From SIG653 sp964509125 (GTDB taxonomy: Bacteria > Bacillota > Clostridia > Oscillospirales > CAG-382), in assembly GCA_964509125.1 (NCBI GenBank), contig CAZDVZ010000048.1:1-11705 (forward strand): a stretch of DNA of 11,705 bases. Direction: 5' to 3'. How positions within the stretch are numbered: the stretch's first letter is position 1; each line of letters starts with the position of its first letter. The notes beneath the pieces are model-generated. The model was not told the DNA's origin and did no database searches. It saw only the letters and a list, made by a program, of their open reading frames with translations. Both the position numbers and the translations under genes were made by a program. Shown here piece by piece: positions 6,401 to 11,705 of this stretch.

Positions 6401-7603
6401 TCAAATTCCAAATAATATGTGATTCCATATTTTTTTAAGCATAATACTAAAGTTTACTTTTCTTACATCTTCCATAGCTATTATGGGAGCCTCCCCAACT
6501 ATTTCTTCGTTGATGGTATATACAACTTTTCCGATAACCTGGCCTTTCTTTACAGGAGAAATTATATCATCTTCAAAAGACGCATTTTGTTTTATTTCAT
6601 TTTTTCCACCTTTTGCAACCAATAAAGAAATGGGGTTATAGTCTGCTGAAACAGTATTTTTTTCACCACCTTTTACAGAAAGGTTTTCGATATAAAGTTT
6701 TTCCGGAGTAACAATGGAATAATTTGCAAATCCATAATCCAACAGTGATTTTGTGGCTTCAAATCTTTCGCCTGAAGTCGGTGCTCCCAATACGACGGCA
6801 ATCAGTTGCATTCCGTTCCTTTCGGCGGTTCCGGAAAGACAATACATTGCTTTATCGGTAAATCCTGTTTTCATGCCGGTAGCGCCATCATAAAATCTGA
6901 CAAGTTTATTTGTGTTTGATAAACCAAAAGCGCCGTTTCTGATTGTGTCCATCCATATGCACGTATAATTAAAGACTAATTTATGTTTTAAAAGTTCTTT
7001 CGTCATTATTGCGACGTCAAAAGCGGATGAATAATGTCCATCATCATCCAGTCCGGTTGTATTTATAAAATTAGTATTTACCATCCCCAATTGTGCTGCC
7101 CTTTCATTCATTGCGTCAATAAAGCTCGAAGCACTTCCGTATATATGCTCTGCCAGGGCAACGGCGGCATCATTTGCTGAAACTACGATAAGGGATTTTA
7201 AAAGATCATTTACACTCATTTTCTCTCCCGGTTCGAGAAATATCTGCGATCCGCCCATGGATGATGCATATTCACTCACGGTCACTGTATCATTTAATGA
7301 TATTTTTCCGCTGTCAATTGCTTCGATGGTTAAAAGTATTGACATTATCTTAGTAACCGATGCAATTGGAAGACGATCATTTTCGTTTTGCGAAAAAATA
7401 ACTTTTCCGGTTGATGCTTCCATTAAAATCGATGCCTTTGCATCGTAGTCCGGATTAAAATTTGCACTTTCAACAGCCTCTTCAAACCAAAAAGATTCAG
7501 TCGGAATGTCAATGGGATAAAGAGTATATTCTTCTGCAGAAGCAGACAGACTTAAAGTGAAGGACAATACAAAGGATAACAAAATCAAAAAATATTTTTT
7601 CAT
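6401..7603 (-). CDS. D-alanyl-D-alanine carboxypeptidase (DacF/PBP5-like)
   Basis: This exported penicillin-binding protein of 400 residues should remove the terminal D-Ala from peptidoglycan pentapeptides outside the membrane, limiting cross-linking. A signal peptide (1-23) ends in ASA before Glu24. The three active-site motifs of the S11 peptidase family are present and properly spaced: SVTK (82-85, nucleophile Ser82), SAN (142-144) and KTG (245-247). A beta-rich C-terminal domain follows, and the last stretch (VNFSIMLKKIWNHILFGI) looks like the amphipathic helix that anchors PBP5-type enzymes to the membrane. The ATG at 7601-7603 is preferred for its typical signal peptide. The AAAGGAGA site is 18 nt upstream, but a small hairpin between them shortens the distance; a TTG at 7609 is the alternative. 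No clear promoter or terminator was found. Confidence 0.92.
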   Translation of the reverse strand: MKKYFLILLSFVLSFTLSLSASAEEYTLYPIDIPTESFWFEEAVESANFNPDYDAKASILMEASTGKVIFSQNENDRLPIASVTKIMSILLTIEAIDSGKISLNDTVTVSEYASSMGGSQIFLEPGEKMSVNDLLKSLIVVSANDAAVALAEHIYGSASSFIDAMNERAAQLGMVNTNFINTTGLDDDGHYSSAFDVAIMTKELLKHKLVFNYTCIWMDTIRNGAFGLSNTNKLVRFYDGATGMKTGFTDKAMYCLSGTAERNGMQLIAVVLGAPTSGERFEATKSLLDYGFANYSIVTPEKLYIENLSVKGGEKNTVSADYNPISLLVAKGGKNEIKQNASFEDDIISPVKKGQVIGKVVYTINEEIVGEAPIIAMEDVRKVNFSIMLKKIWNHILFGI

Positions 7604-7629
7604 AAACAAAGCGTGCTACGCTCTCCTTT
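7604..7629 (-). promoter_or_regulatory. dacF-type gene ribosome binding site with an intervening mini-hairpin
   Basis: The minus strand reads AAAGGAGA (7622-7629), then GCGTAGCACGC (7611-7621), then seven bases before the ATG at 7603. GCGT and ACGC can form a 4-bp stem with a 3-nt loop. The linear distance of 18 nt would be too long, but with the stem folded the effective spacing is about 7 nt, which supports the ATG over the TTG at 7609. Confidence 0.45.
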
Positions 7630-7705
7630 CATAGTGTTACACGATAAATATACTTGCTAAAAACATTAATAATTCCGAAAATTCAAAAAAATTATAAAAA
7701 AGCAC

Positions 7706-7734
7706 TTGACAAACCCCTTTTTTTGTGATATAGT
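7706..7734 (+). promoter_or_regulatory. Strong SigA promoter of tRNA-Gly
   Basis: TTGACA (7706-7711), a 17-bp spacer and TATAGT (7729-7734) match consensus at eleven of twelve bases. Transcription would begin near 7741, about 20 nt before the tRNA. This is also the only convincing promoter upstream of the dehydrogenase operon that begins at 7907. Confidence 0.88.
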
Positions 7735-7761
7735 TTGTGAGCAGACGAAAATAAACGCTTT

Positions 7762-7835
<74 letters not shown>

Positions 7836-7840
7836 TTATG

Positions 7841-7866
7841 CCGGATACACTTGTATCCGGTTTTTT
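7841..7866 (+). terminator. Intrinsic terminator after tRNA-Gly
   Basis: CCGGATAC (7841-7848) pairs with GTATCCGG (7853-7860) around the loop ACTT, and six T residues follow directly. It begins 5 bp after the tRNA. The dehydrogenase operon starts 40 bp beyond it without an obvious promoter, so termination may be incomplete. Confidence 0.93.
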
Positions 7867-7906
7867 CTTTAATCGCCCAAAAATTAATTAAGCAAGGAGA
7901 TTTATT

Positions 7907-9016
7907 ATGGCAAAGTACAATATGGATTTTGAATCGTTAATAAGCTTTACCACGAAAGCATTTATGGCGGCGGGAATCCCCGAAGATTATGCTAAAATAT
8001 GCTCTGATATTCTTATAGAATCTGAGGAAGGGTGCATTGAAAGTCATGGGGTGTATCTGTTTAAAGCAATTTATATGGACAGGATCAAAGCGGGTATTCA
8101 GAATCCTGTTACAAACTTTGAAGTTGTCCGCGAAACCCCAACTACCGCAGTGATTGACGGACATGATGGCATGGGGCAAGTTATTGGATATAGATCCATG
8201 GAAATGGCAATTGAAAAAGCAAAAAAATATGGTATGGGCATGGTTGCCGTAAGAAATTCATGCCATTACGGGATTGCAGGATATTACGCAACAATGGCAA
8301 CCAAAGCCGGCATGATCGGAATAACAGGAACAAACGCCAGACCTTCCATCGCTCCAACATTTGGTGTAGAAAATATGCTTGGCACAAACCCACTTACAAT
8401 TGGACTTCCGACCGATGAAGATTTTCCCTTTGTAATCGACTGCGCCACTTCTATTACCCAAAGAGGCAAACTTGAATACTACGCCCGCATAGGTAAATCC
8501 ACACCTGAAGGAATGGTCATTGGGAACGATGGAAAAGCGAAAACCGATACTGTTAAAATTCTTAATGAGCTTAACACCGGCGAAGCAGCTTTAGCTCCAT
8601 TGGGAGGAATTGGAGAGGAATTAGCCGGATACAAAGGTTATGGATATGCAGTAGTTGTAGAAATTCTTTCTGCTGCACTTCAACAAGGAAATTATCTAAA
8701 AATGTTAACCGGAATAGGTGCAAACGGCGAAAAGGTTCCTTATCATTTGGGACACTTCTTCATTGCTATTGATACTGCAGCATTCATGGGCACAGAAGAA
8801 TTTAAAAAGACCGCAGGCGATATTTTGCGTGCTTTAAGATCATCAAAAAAAGCTCCGGGACAAGAGCGTATTTACACCGCAGGGGAAAAAGAATGGGACG
8901 TTTGGCTCGATAGAAAGGTAAACGGTCTACCCATTAACGAAGAAATTCAAAGTGAGTTTTCCAACGTAAGAGACGAATACAAAATAGATTATACATTCCC
9001 GTGGGATAAGATATAA
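7907..9016 (+). CDS. Malate/L-lactate dehydrogenase-family oxidoreductase (Ldh_2 type)
   Basis: This cytoplasmic NAD(P)-dependent enzyme of 369 residues belongs to the malate/lactate/ureidoglycolate/sulfolactate dehydrogenase family, which interconverts 2-hydroxy and 2-oxo acids and is unrelated to classical Rossmann-fold lactate dehydrogenase. Family marks are SHG (46-48), NSCHYG (117-122) containing the expected catalytic histidine His120, GTNP (159-162), a D-x-A-T-S segment, and a Gly-rich GGIGEELAGYKGYG stretch. Length is as usual for the family. Which acid it uses cannot be told; the nearby genes are not pathway-specific. AAGGAGA lies about 7 nt before the ATG. It is the first of three closely packed genes and may be transcribed by readthrough from the tRNA-Gly promoter. 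Confidence 0.9.
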   Translation: MAKYNMDFESLISFTTKAFMAAGIPEDYAKICSDILIESEEGCIESHGVYLFKAIYMDRIKAGIQNPVTNFEVVRETPTTAVIDGHDGMGQVIGYRSMEMAIEKAKKYGMGMVAVRNSCHYGIAGYYATMATKAGMIGITGTNARPSIAPTFGVENMLGTNPLTIGLPTDEDFPFVIDCATSITQRGKLEYYARIGKSTPEGMVIGNDGKAKTDTVKILNELNTGEAALAPLGGIGEELAGYKGYGYAVVVEILSAALQQGNYLKMLTGIGANGEKVPYHLGHFFIAIDTAAFMGTEEFKKTAGDILRALRSSKKAPGQERIYTAGEKEWDVWLDRKVNGLPINEEIQSEFSNVRDEYKIDYTFPWDKI

Positions 9017-9030
9017 AGGAGGAGATTATT

Positions 9031-9546
9031 ATGAATCCAATCGTAACATTCACAATGGATAATGGTGACGTATTCAAAGCAGAGCTATATCCTGAAATTG
9101 CACCCAACACAGTAAACAATTTTATTTCGCTTGTAAATAAAGGCTTTTACAACGGACTTGTTTTCCACAGAGTAATTGCAGGATTTATGATACAAGGCGG
9201 TTGTCCTCAAGGAATCGGAACAGGAGGACCGGGTTATACAATTAAAGGAGAGTTTGCTCAAAACGGCTTCAAAAACGATCTTTCACATACACCCGGCGTT
9301 CTTTCCATGGCAAGAGCAATGCATCCCGATTCTGCCGGATCACAATTCTTCATTATGCATAAAACGTCTCCTCATCTCGACGGAGCATATGCAGCTTTCG
9401 GAAAAGTTACGGAGGGCTTGGAAATAATCGATAAAATTGCACTGGTAAAAACAGATTACAGAGATAAGCCCTTAACACCTCAAAAAATTAAATCTGTAAC
9501 TGTGGACACTTTGGGAGTGGATTATCCCGAACCGCAAAAAGTATGA
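9031..9546 (+). CDS. Cyclophilin-type peptidyl-prolyl cis-trans isomerase
   Basis: This cytoplasmic protein of 171 residues without a signal peptide should speed cis-trans isomerisation of X-Pro bonds during folding. The catalytic cyclophilin signature FHRVIAGFMIQGG (45-57) includes Arg47, Phe52 and Gln55. GSQFFI (103-108) and LDGAYAAFG (116-124) complete the site. The position that holds the cyclosporin-contacting tryptophan in eukaryotic cyclophilins is His115 here, as expected for many bacterial enzymes. A strong AGGAGG site precedes the ATG, which lies 14 bp after the dehydrogenase stop. The stop TGA overlaps the start of the HAD gene. The pairing with metabolic genes looks like operon convenience rather than a shared pathway. 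Confidence 0.95.
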   Translation: MNPIVTFTMDNGDVFKAELYPEIAPNTVNNFISLVNKGFYNGLVFHRVIAGFMIQGGCPQGIGTGGPGYTIKGEFAQNGFKNDLSHTPGVLSMARAMHPDSAGSQFFIMHKTSPHLDGAYAAFGKVTEGLEIIDKIALVKTDYRDKPLTPQKIKSVTVDTLGVDYPEPQKV

Positions 9547-10220
9547 TGGAAATCAATGGCATTATTTTTGATCTTGACCACACATTATTTGATAGATATT
9601 CTACTTTTGAAGAGCTGCAAGATGTCTTTTATAATGCATTAAAAAAATATCTCTCGGAGGATGTAACTCCGAGAGATTTATATAAAGCGATTGAAAACGG
9701 TGATAAAGAATACTTATATCAAGGATGGGACAGTATAGCAAGATACGTTTTTGACCTTGGATATTTTAAAAACACAATTTCTGAAAGAAAATTTACAGAC
9801 ATTGTATTTTCATGCTTTTCAAAAAAAGCTGTGCCGTATGATTTTACTTTACCGACACTTGTTTCCTTAAAAAACAAGGGATATAAATTAGGGTTGATCA
9901 CCAACGGAAGTTCTGAACTTCAGAGAAAAAAGCTTTTAATGCTGGGACTTGAAAATTCATTTGATGAAATTATCGTGAGCGGTGAATACGGAAAGCACAA
10001 GCCTGACAAATCGATTTTTATTGAAATGTCCAAGAGAATTGGCATTCCTGTTTCCAAACTTGTTTACGTAGGAGATCATCCTGTCAATGATATTGATGCC
10101 GCTTCAAAAGCGGGATACAAAACTATTTGGGTGAAGACCAACGGAAAATGGATCAATGGATGCAACAAGCCCGATCTGGAAGTTGACAAAATTTCAGAAT
10201 TAACATTTATACTCAAATAA
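9543..10220 (+). CDS. HAD-superfamily hydrolase (subfamily IA, phosphatase-like)
   Basis: This cytoplasmic protein of 225 residues has the full haloacid dehalogenase motif set: motif I DLDHT (10-14) with nucleophile Asp10 and acid/base Asp12, motif II Thr120-Asn121 in LITNGSS, motif III Lys153-Pro154 in GKHKPD, and motif IV GDHPVNDI (177-184) with Asp178 and Asp183. A helical C1-type cap fills roughly residues 18-100. Phosphatase action on a small phosphorylated metabolite is likely; the substrate is not predictable. The ATG at 9543 overlaps the cyclophilin stop as ATGA; an ATG one codon later is equally possible. No strong ribosome binding site is visible, so translation is probably coupled. 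Its 3' end overlaps the convergent azlD gene by 8 bp. Confidence 0.9.
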   Translation: MMEINGIIFDLDHTLFDRYSTFEELQDVFYNALKKYLSEDVTPRDLYKAIENGDKEYLYQGWDSIARYVFDLGYFKNTISERKFTDIVFSCFSKKAVPYDFTLPTLVSLKNKGYKLGLITNGSSELQRKKLLMLGLENSFDEIIVSGEYGKHKPDKSIFIEMSKRIGIPVSKLVYVGDHPVNDIDAASKAGYKTIWVKTNGKWINGCNKPDLEVDKISELTFILK

Positions 10221-10509
10221 ACAAACCGCATAAAAAAGCGAAAACGCAAGAAAATATTGCAACCGTTAATAGTGATTTATCAAAGAAAGCCAGTATCACT
10301 GCTACAGTTGCTCCAACGATAGATGTTAGAGTATTACCGGTTGAATAAAAAATAGCCGGAAAAGTCATTGCACCAAGTACGGCATAGGGAACATAATGCA
10401 AAAAACTTTTTACGTAAATATTTGATATTTTTTTTCTTACGAGGGTGAAAGGCATCATCCTTATAAGATATGTCACCAAAGCCATTGTAAGTATATAAAA
10501 AGGAAGCAT
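10213..10509 (-). CDS. azlD: AzlD-family branched-chain amino-acid transport protein
   Basis: This small membrane protein of 98 residues with three to four hydrophobic segments is the partner subunit of AzlC. In characterised AzlCD/BrnFE pairs the two together export branched-chain amino acids or their analogues. Family features are R17-x2-P20 in the first part and HYVPYAVLGAMTFPAIF (38-54) in the middle. The start overlaps the azlC stop as TAATG, and AAAGGAGG lies a few bases upstream inside the azlC end, so the two are translationally coupled. The last 8 bp overlap the convergent HAD gene, with no terminator between them. Confidence 0.9.
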   Translation of the reverse strand: MLPFYILTMALVTYLIRMMPFTLVRKKISNIYVKSFLHYVPYAVLGAMTFPAIFYSTGNTLTSIVGATVAVILAFFDKSLLTVAIFSCVFAFLCGLFI

Positions 10510-11222
10510 TACTCATCCTCCTTTGGCGTTTCAATTGGATTTAAATATGCGGCAAAAGCTGCTCCTATCAAGGCGCAGATTATTACAGAAAATCCTTCTG
10601 TGATAAAATCAAAAATCGGTATGTAGTAAAGTAAAAGGCTAACAATAACCGAAAGAGTTAATGCAACAACCACCCCTCTCTCTTTTTTAGCAGGAGGAAT
10701 TATGATTGCAATAAACATACCGTAAATTGCAATTCCCAACGAATCTTTTAAAGATTCGGGAATTATCTCACTCGCAAATGCTCCTAAAAATGTTCCAAAT
10801 GTCCATCCTACAAAAGGAGCTAATATAAGTCCGTACATATACCGGGGAGAAATTTTACGTTTCAGTGATGATACAGCGAAAATCTCATCTGTAATACCAA
10901 ATGAAACAAGAAGTCTATCTAAAAAAGTAAAACTTTCATCGGTTTTTTGCGATAGTGAAAGACTCATTAACATATATCTCAAATTAATTACAAGTTGAGT
11001 CAAAGCCATTTCAAAAATTGTACCGCAAGCAGCAATAATTTCAACACCGGCAACTTGACCTGCCGATGTTAGGTTTGTAGCGGATATTATAACAGCACCA
11101 ATGCCACTAATTCCGCTTTTAACTGCGCTGATTCCGAACGCAAACGAAACGGATAAATATCCTAAAGCAATCGGTATCCCATCTTTAAGACCACAAATAA
11201 ACTGTTTATTTTTATCTTTCAT
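10509..11222 (-). CDS. azlC: AzlC-family branched-chain amino-acid transport protein
   Basis: This membrane protein of 237 residues is the large subunit of the AzlCD exporter. Family marks are the N-terminal GLKDGIPIALGY (11-22), TSAGQ (52-56), NLRYMLMSLS (80-89) and TDEIF (111-115), followed by several hydrophobic helices and an acidic tail. The ATG at 11220-11222 has GGAG 6 nt upstream; a TTG at 11234 would start inside that site and is rejected. It forms a two-gene unit with azlD and diverges from glnN across 87 bp. No T-box or riboswitch fits in that short leader. The substrate is inferred from the family only. Confidence 0.92.
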   Translation of the reverse strand: MKDKNKQFICGLKDGIPIALGYLSVSFAFGISAVKSGISGIGAVIISATNLTSAGQVAGVEIIAACGTIFEMALTQLVINLRYMLMSLSLSQKTDESFTFLDRLLVSFGITDEIFAVSSLKRKISPRYMYGLILAPFVGWTFGTFLGAFASEIIPESLKDSLGIAIYGMFIAIIIPPAKKERGVVVALTLSVIVSLLLYYIPIFDFITEGFSVIICALIGAAFAAYLNPIETPKEDE

Positions 11223-11249
11223 GTTGTTCTCCAAAATTCAGGTAGAGAT

Positions 11250-11278
11250 ATATTATCACAATAATAATCAAAATTCAA
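11250..11278 (-). promoter_or_regulatory. Candidate azlC promoter
   Basis: On the minus strand TTGAAT (11273-11278), a 17-bp spacer and TAATAT (11250-11255) match consensus at four of six bases each. Its position, about 28-56 bp before the azlC ATG, is right, but the AT-rich background makes this tentative. The -35 box is next to the -10 box of the opposing glnN promoter. Confidence 0.4.
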
Positions 11279-11279
11279 G

Positions 11280-11285
11280 TATAAT
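11280..11285 (+). promoter_or_regulatory. Candidate glnN -10 box
   Basis: A perfect TATAAT lies 24 bp before the glnN ATG, but no good -35 box is found 16-18 bp upstream (the bases there read around CACAAT). If real, the promoter may need an activator, or it may be weak. It abuts the -35 box proposed for azlC, so the two divergent promoters would compete or share control. Confidence 0.4.
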
Positions 11286-11309
11286 TTTCCAAAAAAGGAA
11301 GGCAAACAT

Positions 11310-11705
11310 ATGAACACCAAAAACTTCACCAGCAATTTCGGATCGAAGGTTTTCAGCGACGAGGTAATGAAGTCGGTTCTTCCAAAAGACACTTATGAAG
11401 CGTTGAAAAACTCAATACGCTCAGGCAAAGAGCTTGATATCACTGTTGCCAATACCGTTGCAAATGCAATGAAAGATTGGGCTATTGAAAAAGGTGCAAC
11501 ACACTATTCTCATTGGTTTCAACCACTTACCGGAATTACGGCAGAAAAACATGACAGTTTCCTGTCAAGTGATAAAGACGGAAAAGCAATTATTGAGTTT
11601 TCGGGAAAATGTTTAATTAAAGGTGAACCAGACGCATCCAGCTTTCCTTCCGGCGGACTGAGAGCAACATTTGAAGCGAGAGGATATACCGCTTGGGACC
11701 CTACC
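11310..11705 (+). CDS. glnN: Glutamine synthetase type III (GlnN), N-terminal part
   Basis: The first 132 codons of a rightward gene run off the window edge with no stop. GlnN makes glutamine from glutamate, ammonia and ATP in the cytoplasm; type III enzymes are about 700 residues, so roughly a fifth is present. The identification rests on the characteristic N-terminal segments: MKDWAIEKGATHYSHWFQPLTG (54-75, split here by its key HWFQPLTG at 68-75), TAEKHD (77-82), FSGK (97-100) and GEPDASSFPSGG followed by LRATFEARGYTAWDPT (105-132). The ATG at 11310-11312 has an AAGGAAGG site ending 7 nt upstream. It diverges from azlC, hinting at linked amino-acid and nitrogen control, but no GlnR-type operator was found. 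Confidence 0.93.
   Translation, partial: MNTKNFTSNFGSKVFSDEVMKSVLPKDTYEALKNSIRSGKELDITVANTVANAMKDWAIEKGATHYSHWFQPLTGITAEKHDSFLSSDKDGKAIIEFSGKCLIKGEPDASSFPSGGLRATFEARGYTAWDPT

Noticed and set aside
11223..11309. GlnR-type operator (TGTNA-N7-TNACA) upstream of glnN
   Set aside because: TCACA is present at 11256-11260, but the partner half-site seven bases upstream reads AGAGA, so the operator is not there.

Overview
This is an AT-rich window whose layout and signals suggest a Gram-positive-type bacterium of the class Clostridia (Bacillota), possibly a gut species. The signs are near-consensus SigA promoters (TTGACA/TTGACT, 17-bp spacer, TATAAT), strong AGGAGG-type ribosome binding sites, tRNA genes with encoded CCA, a DacF-type D,D-carboxypeptidase, an AzlCD pair and a type III glutamine synthetase (GlnN). 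The organism assignment is inference. I see no insertion sequence, phage gene, CRISPR array or defence system. Most of the window reads as ordinary chromosomal housekeeping and metabolic DNA, and I found no convincing new multi-gene system.

Left part (1-3614): a rightward lipoprotein gene with a perfect consensus promoter encodes an acidic, repeat-built linker followed by two copies of the same unrecognised domain. It ends at a very long perfect hairpin that abuts a leftward tRNA-Arg(CCG). Further right, a leftward unit has its own promoter. It encodes an AMP-forming acyl-CoA synthetase and, 7 bp behind it, a small four-helix membrane protein of unknown role. The tRNA lies 35 bp beyond that protein.

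Middle (3615-7609): a leftward membrane acyltransferase (OafA-like) and a rightward zinc-ribbon protein diverge with only 26 bp between their start codons. A 16-bp hairpin separates the zinc-ribbon gene from a convergent Gfo/Idh/MocA-type oxidoreductase that has its own promoter. Next comes a secreted D-alanyl-D-alanine carboxypeptidase, also leftward, with a small hairpin between its ribosome binding site and its start.

Right part (7700-11705): a strong promoter drives tRNA-Gly(TCC), which ends at a good intrinsic terminator. About 40 bp later a tightly packed rightward operon begins: an NAD(P)-dependent malate/lactate-type dehydrogenase, a cyclophilin-type peptidyl-prolyl isomerase and a HAD hydrolase. 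It converges, with an 8-bp overlap, on leftward azlC-azlD (branched-chain amino-acid exporter). azlC diverges from glnN, the type III glutamine synthetase, whose first 132 codons lie in the window before it runs off the right edge. The azlCD/glnN pairing is the one neighbourhood with a plausible shared theme (amino acids and nitrogen).

No gene-free stretch exceeds 300 bp. The largest gaps (1-217, 3459-3614, 6230-6400, 7604-7761) hold the promoters and terminators listed below. Where an upstream TTG would extend a gene into its own ribosome binding site, I used the downstream ATG.
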